The notes under the pieces: generated by a model | What the model was told of the DNA's origin: nothing | The model's input: only the letters and a program-made list of their open reading frames with translations | Databases searched by the model: none | In this document: positions 35,823-46,700 of the stretch, piece after piece | Numbering within the stretch: the first letter of the stretch is position 1 | Layout of the letters: the number at the start of each line of letters is the position of its first letter | Position numbers and translations under genes: made by a program | DNA from: UBA1402 sp964575345 | GTDB taxonomy: Bacteria > Bacteroidota > Bacteroidia > Bacteroidales > UBA1402 | Direction: 5' to 3' | DNA length: 64,000 nt | Assembly (NCBI GenBank): GCA_964575345.1 | Contig: CAZNQD010000005.1 | Span: 1-64,000 of the forward strand

Positions 35823-35830
35823 TATCTTTG
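35823..35830 (+). promoter_or_regulatory. Candidate -7 box of the PL11 gene
   Basis: TATCTTTG 30 nt before the ATG at 35861. No -33 TTG at the expected place, which may mean an activator is needed. Confidence 0.4.
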
Positions 35831-35860
35831 TAATTCTTACTTTTAACTATATCTCAATAC

Positions 35861-37734
35861 ATGAATACACGATTGCTCTCGTTTTTTATTCTACTGATTG
35901 GAATAATGATGAATTCCTTAGCTTGCCGGGGCGCCACTTATTCCTACCAAAGCCATCTCCTGCCCCGGCAAAGCGAAATGCCTGACCGGGGACTGATGGC
36001 TACTGCCATCAACGAAAACTCAGCCTTTATATCCTGGCGCCTGCTCTTGTCGGATAAGCCGGATCAGGCTTTTGAATTGTACAAACTTGAAAAAAAAGGC
36101 GACTATAAACTGATTCATAAAGCAGGGCCGAAAGATGGATGCAATTATACGGACAAAGATTACAACGCGACAAGCGATTGCAGCTATTGGGTCAAAGCTC
36201 CCGGGTCAAAAAACGATAAAGCCGAAGCCGGCAGTCGATGTACTTTAAAAGCCGGACAGGCCGGAATGAATTATATCTCTATACCCTTACAAACGCTGCC
36301 CGGGCATGTTCCGGGCGATTGTTCCGCAGGTGATCTGGACGGAGACGGCCAATACGAGATTATCGTCAAGCAGGAGATGAGGCCCAGGGACAACTCCCAC
36401 AACGGCTTTACCGGACAAACCAAACTCGAGGCTTACAGCCTGGACGGAGAGTTCTTGTGGCGAATCGATCTGGGTAAGAATATCCGCGAAGGAGCACATT
36501 ATACCCAATTTATGGTTTATGACCTGGACGGTGACGGTAAGGCCGAAATTGCCTGCAAAACAGCCGATGGCACCACAGACGGACAAGGTAAAGTACTGGG
36601 GGATCCAGAGGCTGACTGGAGAAGCACATCTGAGGAAACCTCCGGACAAACAAACTCCAACCCCCGCTTTCAAGGTCAAAGTGGTGGCCACCTGTTGAGC
36701 GGGCCGGAATACCTGACCCTCTTTGAGGGACAAACCGGAGCCGAACTGGTAACTGTTCCTTACGAACCGCCCCGGCATCCTTCAAGCCTTTTCCCCGACC
36801 AGGCTCAGCTCAAAGCCGTCTGGGGTGATGGAAAAGGCAACAGATCTGATCGTTACCTGGCTTGCATTGCCTACTTAGACGGCCGGAGACCCAGTCTGGT
36901 GATGTGTAGAGGTTATTATACCCGCTCAGTACTGGCAGCCTGGGATTACCGCGATGGCAAATTGCAGCAACGCTGGATCTTCGATAGTCATGATCCCCAA
37001 CATCCGGAACACAGGGCTTACGCAGGCCAGGGCAACCACAACCTCAGTGTAGCTGATGTCGATCAGGATGGTTTTGACGAAATTGTCTACGGCAACATGG
37101 TGATAGATCACGACGGCAAAGGTCTTTACACCACCGGCATAGGCCATGCCGATGCCATGCATCTGAGCGATCTGGATCCGGACAGACCCGGACTGGAAGT
37201 TTTCAACACCCAGGAACCGGTGGGTGATTACGGCATGAATTTCCGTAATGCAGGCAGTGGCGAAATTTATTGGAACATTCCCACCGACAGAGAGGCCGTA
37301 GCCAGGGAACGCAAAGTCCAGGGTCCCGGCCGGGCGGTTGCTTTCGACATTGATCCAAGACACAGGGGAGCAGAGTGTTGGGTTTTTGGCGGTGGAATAT
37401 CCGGTTTGTACAATTGCAAAGGAGAAAAAATCTCAGAGCGCACGCCATCCAGCTGCAATTTCGCTGTCTGGTGGGACGGAGATCTGCTGCGAGAACTGCT
37501 CGACCGAAACTATGTGGCCAAGTACAATTGGGAAAAGGATCAAGTCGAAACTTTGTTTGTCGCAGAAAATTGTACCTCGAACAACGGCAGCAAAGCCACA
37601 CCGGCCTTAAGCGCTGACCTCTTTGGCGACTGGCGCGAAGAAATTGTGTTCAGAACCACCGACATGCGCGAATTACGTATTTTCAGTACTCAGATTCCCA
37701 GCCCTCACCGCATGCTGACGCTGATGCAGGATCC
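35861..37734 (+). CDS. PL11 rhamnogalacturonan lyase (3' end in assembly gap)
   Basis: About 625 residues visible; the C-terminus is lost in the run of Ns. Signal peptide with possible lipobox (SLAC, Cys22). The PL11 beta-propeller follows, with calcium-binding DLDGDGQYE, DLDGDGKAE and DVDQDGFDE loops, GHVPGDCSAGDLDGDG, KTADGTTDGQGKVLG and SCNFAVWWDGDLLRELLD. Cleaves the rhamnose-galacturonate backbone of rhamnogalacturonan I by beta-elimination. Family members end about 30-50 residues after the MLTLMQD seen here, so little is missing. Faces the PL1 pectate lyase across the gap. Confidence 0.93.
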
Positions 37735-37834
37735 NNNNNNNNNNNNNNNNNNNNNNNNNNNNNNNNNNNNNNNNNNNNNNNNNNNNNNNNNNNNNNNNNN
37801 NNNNNNNNNNNNNNNNNNNNNNNNNNNNNNNNNN
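37735..37834. other. Assembly gap of 100 Ns
   Basis: Exactly 100 Ns, the usual placeholder for a scaffold gap of unknown length. It removes the 3' ends of both the PL11 and the PL1 genes and may hide further genes. Confidence 0.98.
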
Positions 37835-39042
37835 GGCCAGCCTCCCACGTCATCCTGAGAATCGATGATGCCCTTGGTTCCGCCTTTGGAACCGGTATAA
37901 GTGTAATTGCCATTGCGAATTTCGTCCATTATGCGGCTGTCCAAAGGATCTCTTGCCAGGCTGGCTCCGGCATAGGCCAGAACCTTATTAAAGGCATTAC
38001 CTGCCGTATGCGTTGTGGTAAAGGGAAAATCAAATTCGGTATCTGTACGATAAGTATTTATGGCTCCACTGTTGGGGTGTATACCCTGCCAATTGTCGTT
38101 GGTGACATTGGCATTGCCGTACATGTAGTTGCCGTTTACATAGAAAACGCCGGTAACTCCGGCCGGTTGGGCATTGGTTCCACCGTCTGCCCAGGGTTGA
38201 AAAATCCGGCTTTGTACATTTGACTTGGTGGCCGGCCCGAATTTATAATAATTGTTGACCATATTGTAGCTGCCTCCCTCGCCGGCGTAACCGCTGTTGC
38301 TGCCCCAGTTGTAAATGACGTTGTTGCGGAAATCCACTTTTTCCAGATCGGGCCTGTTGGAGTAGCGGCTGCCACAGAAACGGGGATTGCGGCTGTCGTG
38401 ATGAGCCAACACATTGTGATGGAAACTGGCCCCTTTACCGCCCCAGATGCCACAATAACCATGCGTGCCCTTATCGTGCACAGAGACCCTCAGGCTTTCC
38501 GATAACACACACCACTGCATAGTAAAATTGCTGTTGTCGTAAAACGAAGCACATTCGTCGGTGCTCCAGCTCATGGAACAATGGTCAATGATGATGTTTG
38601 ACTGGTTGCGACCCCAAAAAGTATCGTTTTCGGTAGCCGTCACATCGCCCAATCTGAAACGCATAAAGCGAATAATGACGTTGTCGGCATCGAGTTGAAC
38701 CGTGTAATCTCTCAAACAAATCCCGTCACCGGGTGCTGTCTGGCCTGTAATGGTTAAATTACCGTTTTTAATACTCAGGTTGCTTTTCAAATAAATGGTA
38801 CCGGACACATCAAAAACAATGGTCCTGGCGCCGCTTTTATTAACAGCCCAGCGCAGAGAACCCACCGATCCGTCGTCCTTGAGATTAGTCACCTTGTACA
38901 CCGTGCCGCCGCGACCGCCGGTAACGTAACGGCCATATCCTTCGGCTCCGGGAAAAGCAGTGGTGGATTCGGCCATTGTGGCCAATATGCCTATACTAAA
39001 CAACAGGAAAACAAGACTGTTTTTATTGTAAAATAATTTCAT
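37835..39042 (-). CDS. PL1-family pectate lyase (3' end in assembly gap)
   Basis: 402 residues visible. Signal peptide, then the PL1 parallel beta-helix opening with FPGAEGYGRYVTGGRGG, GSLRWAVNKSGARTIVFDVS, TITGQTAPGDGICLRDY, VIIRFMRFRLGDVT and the calcium/catalytic face NIIIDHCSMSWSTDE. Cuts homogalacturonan by beta-elimination. The C-terminus (perhaps a sorting domain or calcium repeats) is in the gap. It lies 131 bp after the beta-helix gene, with its own -7 box and a strong leader hairpin. Confidence 0.92.
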
Positions 39043-39063
39043 AAAGTATTTGTTATAAGCTCA

Positions 39064-39102
39064 TAAAGAGCAAGCCTCCCTCGGGTGAAGGCTTGCTCTT
39101 TA
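39064..39102 (-). promoter_or_regulatory. Strong 14-bp hairpin in the presumed leader of the pectate lyase
   Basis: TAAAGAGCAAGCCT (39064-39077 on the plus strand) pairs perfectly with 39089-39102; the 11-nt loop itself contains CCC/GGG. On the minus strand only three Ts follow, unlike an ordinary terminator. It begins about 10 nt after the start site predicted from the box at 39117-39124 and ends 22 nt before the ATG. It may be a 5' stabiliser or control element, or a terminator for the upstream gene. Confidence 0.7.
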
Positions 39103-39116
39103 GGCTATTCAGCTTG

Positions 39117-39124
39117 CAAAGGTA
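39117..39124 (-). promoter_or_regulatory. Candidate -7 box of the pectate lyase gene
   Basis: TACCTTTG on the minus strand, 49 nt after the preceding gene's stop. The nearest TTG (39139-39137) is only 12 nt upstream, so the -33 element is poor and activation may be needed. Confidence 0.4.
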
Positions 39125-39173
39125 GGGAAAATTCCGCAATTTATTCACTTTGAAAGCAAGCTGTTCTATGTGT

Positions 39174-42044
39174 TTACAGCTGAATCTTAATGGTTTCCGA
39201 TCCCAGACGTACCAGGTAAATACCCTTGCTCAAGCCGTTAATCTCGTTAAGGCCTTCGCGCAGTTCAAGGGATTTTACAGTTCTGCCCAACAGGTCATAT
39301 ACCCTGATAGATTCCACTTTGTTCAGCTTTACAAACAGGCTGCCGTTGTTGGCAAAAACTTGTGTTGACAATTCAGCTTTATTCAGCCCCCCGGCAATAT
39401 TGAAGACAAAACCCATGATGCCCATTTTTGAACCTTCACTGAAGATGTAATAGTTTTTACCTGTGGTAAGATTAATTTTATGAGAGATATAGGTTTTTTC
39501 AGTATAACTGAAAGGATTATAACCCGACAAGGCCACATTGTCTTCGATGATATAAGAAGATTTGTTGGCATTGACAACCAAGGCAACATCCAGTGTACCA
39601 TCCAGACTGGGCTCAAATTTATAGAAGGCTCCAACCGTAGGAGGCAGACCACTGGATGAGAATTTCTTACCATTATCGTCCACAGGGTTCACTGTTCCGT
39701 TCAGCGCAGAAACATAGGTCACTCCGTCAAAGACAAATACCGAGTCACTGACAGACCATACATTGGTTCCGCCGCCCAGAGTGAGTTTTATGCCCGGAAC
39801 TTCGACCACGTCGCCGGCCTGGTAATAATCGTAAGGCCTTACTCTCCACGAAGCCCCGCCGTTACCGTCGTCACCCAAAATTACAATCTGCGAAATGTAA
39901 GCGTATTCAAAAGTAACTTCCGCCAACGAAGCCAATTTGACCCTTTCACTTGTAGGATCGGCGATCCAGCGTACATAAACTTCTTCCTGGTTTTCGGCTT
40001 CCTGAGGCAGCACGCCTTGCAGCGGGAACCATACCTGATTCCAGTCTGCTTCGGCCGAAGGCAGCGTATCAACGGCAAAATCGATGTAATCGGTACCGTT
40101 GAGCGAATACTGCATTTTTTGTACCAAATGTACGCAGTTATCCGAGGCAAGAGCCGACTTGACCATGATATCGCTATAACCCAGTGTGGAGAATTTCACA
40201 AAGAGATAATCGGGATTGTCAAAATTGTCGGCGGGAGTCCTCCTCAGAGCACAATGATGCAATTCCTTCCCTTCGGTGGTAAATTTATTGTTCCGGGTCT
40301 GGAAGTCTGCAGCAATAGTGTCGCCTGTCACATAATCCATAACACCCTTGTTAGCCTCATCAACGTAATGATTGGCTTCGAGGGATGTGAATCTGGTGTT
40401 GTTGGCTGTCAGCTGACAGAAATCCCAGGCCAGCATATAGGGATACTGTTTAAAGCCGGCAACGATGGTAGTATCGTTTGCTACCACAAAGCTGCGCGAT
40501 AATTCTGTTGAACCATCACTCCAGCCCAGGAAGTCGTTCAGATAGTGAGTGTTGACAGCGATAGATACTTCGTCACCTACGTAATAAACCTCCTGTAGAG
40601 GCGATAAGCTATAGGTGGCGGTATTTGTGCCTTTCAAGTTTACGGTAATCACCCGGGAGAGTAATTCTTCGTAATAAGCCACCAAATAAGTGTCGGAGGT
40701 AATGTTAAAGGTGTAGGGATTTTCTGTCGAAATCACATTACCCAGGGTATCCTGCCAGTTTTTAAACGTAAATCCAACTACCTCGGAAGCAGAAACTGTT
40801 ACTTCTGATCCGCTTTCGTACACACCGACAGCGGGAGTAACTACTGCCCCTTCTGTGTTGGCTACTACTGTCAGGTTTTTGGGATCGTCAAAGCTCAAAA
40901 CCCAGCGGGGGTCGCCAATAGGACCGCCATCACTGCCGGCAGTTGCCAAAGGAATATTATACATATACGAATAATCACCTCCTTCGGGATTCAGAAAATC
41001 AGACCATGACAGATTGAGATCTTCCATAGTATACTGGGGAATTGTATCCAAAGCCAGAAAAGCACCTTCACCGGTTTCTGCATCAACATTCTGACCTGAC
41101 TCCCAGCGTCTGTAGCCTTCTACCAGGTTGTGTGAAGCATTGATGATACCAAAACGACAACTTACGATCTGAGGATCGGAATATAAACTATCATGAAGAT
41201 TGAGTTCATTTTCCCAGTTTGGAAGCAAAAACAGGTTATTGTTAAAATTAAAGACCGATTCCTGACCCAGATAAGTGCCGGTATTGATCAAACCTCCCGT
41301 TGGGCCGGTAACGCAGACCGTATTGTTATCAAAGGTAATCTCGGCATTACGTCCCAATTCGGTATCAGCGTAATTCATGGTAAATATGCTCTTCATATAA
41401 GGCATATCATAGAAAGTATTTCTAAGAAAATGCATTTCGATGGGCAGGTGGCCAAAATAGATCAAGGGCCAGTTGTTTCCGATTTTGATAAAAGTATAGG
41501 AGACTTTGCAATCGGACATTTCGAAATATTCAACGTCTCCGCAACTGCTGTATATGATTTCCTCGGTCGAATCGGTTGCAGCCACGTTGGCGGGCTTCAC
41601 ACTTCGGAATAAGCCGCGTACTCCTCCGGAAACTTCGCAATGACGAAATACCAGTTCAGCAATATTCCCGTAGAATTTGTTGAAATAAATAATGTGGCCG
41701 TCGTCCCTGTTGGCATCGATATGTTGTAAATGCACATATTCAAAAACAAGGCCGGCAATCACTCCTTCTTCAATGTTGGTTCCCTTCATCTGCATTTGCA
41801 GGATGGCCATTGAATCGGGCTCCTCGTATTGAGAACGTACCGTGATAATTCCATTGGCAGGAAAAACCAGTTTGTCTTTGCCCAAGCCATAAGTTCCCGG
41901 GGCACAGAGAATAGTGTCTCCGTCGGTAGCGGCGCTCCAGGCATTAGTAAATTCGGTGGCAGTTTTAACCAGTGTGCTCTTTGCCTGTACAGAAAAAGAT
42001 ACACTGCAGGCCACAATCAGAAAAAAAGTAAATAGTTTTTTCAT
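39174..42044 (-). CDS. T9SS-secreted beta-helix protein, pectin-locus type
   Basis: 956 residues. Signal peptide (to about VQA, 21). Residues about 22-385 form a parallel beta-helix (FANGIITVRSQ-type turns, GVIAGLVFEYVHLQHIDANR, ELVFRHCEVSGG, MHFLRNTFYD) resembling the DUF4957/DUF5123 region found beside pectate lyases; I cannot point to catalytic residues. Two divergent InlB-type B-repeats follow (about 390-530; GFTFKNWQDTLGN, DFLGWSDGSTE), then a beta-rich part, and a C-terminal type A sorting domain (SIRVYDLLGRTVKSLELR, GLSKGIYLVRLGSE) that targets it to T9SS. Polysaccharide lyase or binding protein is inference. Confidence 0.82.
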   Translation of the reverse strand: MKKLFTFFLIVACSVSFSVQAKSTLVKTATEFTNAWSAATDGDTILCAPGTYGLGKDKLVFPANGIITVRSQYEEPDSMAILQMQMKGTNIEEGVIAGLVFEYVHLQHIDANRDDGHIIYFNKFYGNIAELVFRHCEVSGGVRGLFRSVKPANVAATDSTEEIIYSSCGDVEYFEMSDCKVSYTFIKIGNNWPLIYFGHLPIEMHFLRNTFYDMPYMKSIFTMNYADTELGRNAEITFDNNTVCVTGPTGGLINTGTYLGQESVFNFNNNLFLLPNWENELNLHDSLYSDPQIVSCRFGIINASHNLVEGYRRWESGQNVDAETGEGAFLALDTIPQYTMEDLNLSWSDFLNPEGGDYSYMYNIPLATAGSDGGPIGDPRWVLSFDDPKNLTVVANTEGAVVTPAVGVYESGSEVTVSASEVVGFTFKNWQDTLGNVISTENPYTFNITSDTYLVAYYEELLSRVITVNLKGTNTATYSLSPLQEVYYVGDEVSIAVNTHYLNDFLGWSDGSTELSRSFVVANDTTIVAGFKQYPYMLAWDFCQLTANNTRFTSLEANHYVDEANKGVMDYVTGDTIAADFQTRNNKFTTEGKELHHCALRRTPADNFDNPDYLFVKFSTLGYSDIMVKSALASDNCVHLVQKMQYSLNGTDYIDFAVDTLPSAEADWNQVWFPLQGVLPQEAENQEEVYVRWIADPTSERVKLASLAEVTFEYAYISQIVILGDDGNGGASWRVRPYDYYQAGDVVEVPGIKLTLGGGTNVWSVSDSVFVFDGVTYVSALNGTVNPVDDNGKKFSSSGLPPTVGAFYKFEPSLDGTLDVALVVNANKSSYIIEDNVALSGYNPFSYTEKTYISHKINLTTGKNYYIFSEGSKMGIMGFVFNIAGGLNKAELSTQVFANNGSLFVKLNKVESIRVYDLLGRTVKSLELREGLNEINGLSKGIYLVRLGSETIKIQL

Positions 42045-42085
42045 AAGAAACAGTTTTAAAAGGTTGTAAAATTGAGTTAGATTAA

Positions 42086-43780
42086 TTAATCATTATCACC
42101 CCGCAAGTCCCAGTCAACCCAGTACCCGCCGGCTTCTATGCCGGCGCGTATTGCCGTTTGTTTGGCGATCGGATATTTGGGACAAACACGGTCGGCCACA
42201 ATGGAGCCGTCTTTTCCATAACGTTCAGCCATCTTGACGAGGTAACTGTATGACTTCCCTTCGCCGGTATATTCCAGCAAATATTCATCGGCCAGTGCCA
42301 GGTCGTATATTTTAATCCGTTCTTCTTCGCTTAGATTGTAGCCGGGATCATCGGGCATAGGCAAAACATGGTTGGCTCCGCGCACGCAACCAACTATGCC
42401 CACATCGCCGTAACCCCCGTTATCTCCAAACCACGAAGTATAATAGCTGCTCCAGTCTGCAGGCAAAGAAGTCGAATAGGGAAATTTATTGGTTAAACCC
42501 CGGTTCAAAATGCATTCTGCCTGCAGCCAGTTACCCAGGTGATTTTCGGCCTCAGCCAGTAAAAAATGATAGTCGTGGCCCCGCTGTAAGACAATACTGG
42601 GCATAATTTCAAAAATCTTGGACCTCAGGTAGGCTCCCCGGTGATAGAAGTATTTAGTAAAACAGGTATCGCCGTTGATTACGTTCATTGTCAGTTTCTG
42701 AGTCATGCCCCTGATGTCTTCTTCGATGTATTTACTGCGGGCGTACGCCGAGGGACGTAAATAATAGCTGCCCGGATAAGCCGGACAGAAATAATCCACC
42801 AGCCGGTTGGTCTGATCGTTTTCGTAATCGTACATAATGGCAGCTACCTGATGATATTTATAACCGATATCCTCTGTATAAAAAATGCTATAATAATTCC
42901 CCGTCAGCGGGATATTGCAGGCATGGTAATAACCGGGTACTTCTGCACTTCCTTCTTCGACAGCCAAGGTTTGAAGCCCATATAAATAGGCAAGAATATT
43001 ATCCCTTATCCAGAGCCAGTCTCCCTCTTGTCCTCTCCACGAAAGCAATTCCGATTTAAGCAATAAATGTGTCGGAACCAGGTAATTCCAATAGCCGTAT
43101 TCGTCCTCGTTCTGATTTTCGGCATCCAGCCAGGCCACCCAATTCATTTCCAGATCGGAAGGAATAATTTCCTCCTTATAAACCACCAGGCCGTTATCCA
43201 GGAGTTCGATGCATTTACCAACCAAGGCGTCCATGGTATTGAACCAGGTGAAAATGCCAGTATTGTCCAGATTCGTCAGCTCCTCCAGAGGATCGTCGAA
43301 CCAGACGGCCTTGCCGTAAATGCGCCCCAGGGTATAATAAGCCCACACCTTGATACGAATGGTACTGCTGATTAAACAATTAAAATTGGTTTGTGTTTTT
43401 TCATCCATGCTGTTGCCCAACTTTTCGCGGTATTGGGCCATTTTGTGCAGGTAGTCGTTACAGGCTATGACCACGGCATAATAACAGGTAGGATCGGCGT
43501 AGGGATTTCCATCCGTAGGATTATAATTATAAATATCCTGCAGTTCCACGGGAGCATTGGGCGTTATCTCCAGAAAATCACCTCTGGTATCGGTCAAAAA
43601 GATAGCATGATCTCCTGCCTGCTGCATTCTGGTCAAAATTCCCAAAAAGCCCTTGTACATTTCGTCGTTGGTCGAAACATAATCCTCCACATTGATAATA
43701 TTGTCGGGATTGGTATTGAAAAATTCCGTACACGAAGCAAAGAGTAAGGCGACAATAAGTAGTTTAAGTTTATGATGCAT
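42086..43780 (-). CDS. SusD/RagB-family surface lipoprotein 2
   Basis: 564 residues; lipobox LFASC (Cys16). TPR-type helical SusD fold: FFNTNPDNIINVEDYVST, IRIKVWAYYTLGRIYGKAVW, FHFLLAEAENHLGNWLQAECILN, LALADEYLLEYTGEGKSYSY. Acts as the lid of SusC2 and captures the oligosaccharide. Starts 5 bp after susC2. The sequence is distant from SusD1, so the two pairs probably take different fragments. Confidence 0.95.
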   Translation of the reverse strand: MHHKLKLLIVALLFASCTEFFNTNPDNIINVEDYVSTNDEMYKGFLGILTRMQQAGDHAIFLTDTRGDFLEITPNAPVELQDIYNYNPTDGNPYADPTCYYAVVIACNDYLHKMAQYREKLGNSMDEKTQTNFNCLISSTIRIKVWAYYTLGRIYGKAVWFDDPLEELTNLDNTGIFTWFNTMDALVGKCIELLDNGLVVYKEEIIPSDLEMNWVAWLDAENQNEDEYGYWNYLVPTHLLLKSELLSWRGQEGDWLWIRDNILAYLYGLQTLAVEEGSAEVPGYYHACNIPLTGNYYSIFYTEDIGYKYHQVAAIMYDYENDQTNRLVDYFCPAYPGSYYLRPSAYARSKYIEEDIRGMTQKLTMNVINGDTCFTKYFYHRGAYLRSKIFEIMPSIVLQRGHDYHFLLAEAENHLGNWLQAECILNRGLTNKFPYSTSLPADWSSYYTSWFGDNGGYGDVGIVGCVRGANHVLPMPDDPGYNLSEEERIKIYDLALADEYLLEYTGEGKSYSYLVKMAERYGKDGSIVADRVCPKYPIAKQTAIRAGIEAGGYWVDWDLRGDND

Positions 43781-43785
43781 GGCTC

Positions 43786-46700
43786 TTAGAAATTTAAATT
43801 AAATCCCAGCTTGATACTAATGGGCAAAGATACTTTTGCGTAATCAAATCCTTGCATATAGTCTGAGTAGGAATACGAAAATTCAGGATCGCTGCCTAAA
43901 TAATTGGTCCAGGTATACAGGTTTTCTGCTGTCACAAAAATACTGCCGCTGCGTAAAACACCGAGGAAATTGTTGAATCGGTAACTCAGGCTCAGATTGC
44001 GCAATTTCAGATACGAAGCATCTTCGAGCCAGCGATCGGAAAACAGGTTATTGCCCGAAGGATCTCCGTAAGCCGCTCTCGGCAAAGCAGCGGGCTGGCC
44101 TTCAATTTGCCAGCGGTTCAAAACGGCTTGTGACTGATTGTAAAAATAATCCATCGACTCCAGGTTGCGACGTACCGCGTTGTAAGCCATATTACCCACT
44201 GAATAACCAAATTCGGCCGAAAGTGTAATTTGCCGGTAACGGAGCGAGGTGTAGAATGAACCGAAGAAATCGGGAGTGGCTGTACCCAGCACCTCCTTGT
44301 CCTTGGCATTGATTTTATTATCGCTGTTTTGATCCACAAAACGGACATCTCCCGCCTTGTAGGGTTCGCCGTATATATTTTTGAGACCTGCTTCACTGGC
44401 CTCCTCACTGCTGATGTAAATACCCTGGGTCTGATAGCCGTAGAATTGATAGGGAGCCTCCCCTTCTTTCATTAAAATAAGGGCATCGTCCCGATTGAAT
44501 TCATTGAAGCTAATGCTCAATTCGGGATTATTACCCAGAGACTTAATTTTGCTATCGGCATGAGCAATACCGGCTCCTATCACCCAATCCACCTGTTTGG
44601 TAACAATGGGATTCAGACGCAGGCCCAGTTCATAGCCCCTGCCGGTAATTTCTCCCACATTGTCGTAATATCGGGTTGAGCCGTACACACTGGAAATTTC
44701 CCGGGCAATGAGCAAATCAAAAGACCTGGAAAGAAAATAATTGAATTGCAGGCCCAGTTTATTCTCTAAAAGCCCCAGGTCCAGGCCCAGATCCAATTGG
44801 TCTTTTTTCTCCCATTCCAAGGCCGTGTTGGGTACATTGGAGCGGGTGATGGTACCCAGGTTGAAGAAATTGGAATTCTGGTAATAATTCTTGGCGTAAT
44901 TCGACGAAAAACGGCTGTTGCCGGTACGGCCGATTTCGGCAGCAATATTGAGCAAATCCACAAAGGAGGGCAACAGGCCCGTATTGGCAGCCATAAAGGT
45001 GAGACCCAGGGAGGGGAAAAGTCCGAAACGGGCCGCATCCGTCCCCGAAACCGAGCTGCCATCCAAGGCTATATTAACACTGGTTTTGAGCAGGTTATCA
45101 TAAATATAATCGGCATGCACATGGTAGTTGAGCCACTTCCACTCCTGATTGTCGCCCTGAATATCTTTGTCGTCGGTGACGGCTCCCAGGGTTTCGTAGT
45201 AATCGTTGGCAGTATTGTAACCCGCTGCCAGGTCGTATTCCAGTTTTCTGCCTGTGTATCGCAGGCCGGCCCCGGCCTGTAGCTGATGAATGTCCCGAAA
45301 AGTTCGGCGATAAGTAGCACTGAGCCCGTAATAATTAGTAGCGTTCTCGACTATTCCTTTGCGTACAGTATTCAACCCGGTGCTGTAGTATTGCGGAATT
45401 ATGGCCTTATCGGTAACGCCGGGAATAAAGATGCTTTCTTCGGTGTAATTGTAATAAATATTGAGCAAGCCGGTAAAACTCAAATAAGAATTTGCCCGGT
45501 AGTTGAGCCCCAGCCTTATGTTGGCATCGTATATTTTGTCCGAAGCATTCACGGTATTGACTATGGCCAGGGGATTACTTACGTTGTCGTAGGGATAAGT
45601 GGGATTGTTGTTTACATTCCAGCCGTTGTAGGTGGCATACCTGTCCAGTATGTTACCGTTTGATTCTTTCATATACGGGCTGAGCAGAGGTAAAGCAAAA
45701 TAGGAGGAAAGTATGGCGTTGGTTGGCGCGTTCATGCCTTGTTCCTGCAAAGAACTGTTTATATAAGCCAGGCCTACGTTGGTAAAAATATCCACGTTAC
45801 GGCTCACCATGATATTGGAATTGATCAGGGTATGGTAACGATCGGAAGATGTTTGGCCCAATACTCCCCCTTCGGAGGTGTAGCCAAAAGAAATGTTGTA
45901 TTTGGCTATTTCGTCGCCTCCTTCCACACGGAAAGTATTGTCGGTGACAAAAGCCCTGTCCTGAACCAGCCCTCTCCAGTCGGTGGTGTTATTGAACAGA
46001 TAGGAATAATAGTTATCCTCATTTTGCAAAAAGGGATAATCGGTGTAGAGAGCCGTAATCATGTCGTAACGGGTCATGCCGATCTCCCTCAGGTAATTTT
46101 TGTACTGGCTGACGTTTAATACCGGCAAACTCCGGCCCGGGCGGCTCAGTCCGTACTGGCCACTGAAGGAGATACGGGTTTCCAGGTTGTCGGAGGTAGC
46201 CTGTTCGGTTTCGATCAGAAGAACCCCGTTCGAGCCCAGAGAACCATACACCGAGGCATCGGCTCCCTTCAACAGGGTAATGCTGCGAATGTCGTCGGTA
46301 CTATAGCCAAACAAAGTGTTTCTGGAATAAGCCCTGATGGTATTCGACAACTCCTGATTGCCCAGGGCAGGAATACCGTTTATTACAATCAAAGGCGAAT
46401 TATCGGCTACCACGGAATGAATGCCTCTCAGGTTGAGGTATGCCCCTTCGCCGGGCATACCGCTTTTGCGATTGATATATAAACCGGGGACTTTGTCTTG
46501 TATGGCCTGATCGATGGAGAAATGTTTGCCGAAATCTTTCTTTTCGACCGACTGGGTGCTGATGCTTTTGTTGTCGCGGCGCAAACTGTAATCCGGAAAA
46601 TAAGCCGCTCCGCTGTAATGAGGGCTGACAAGAGGAACAAGCACAATTTTATCGTAATCCAACTTTTCGTTAACCGGATATTCCTGCCGGTAAAAACCTT

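Noticed and set aside
37705..37734. Continuation of either lyase frame across the Ns
   Set aside because: Reading frame across an unknown-length gap has no meaning; both genes are treated as partial.
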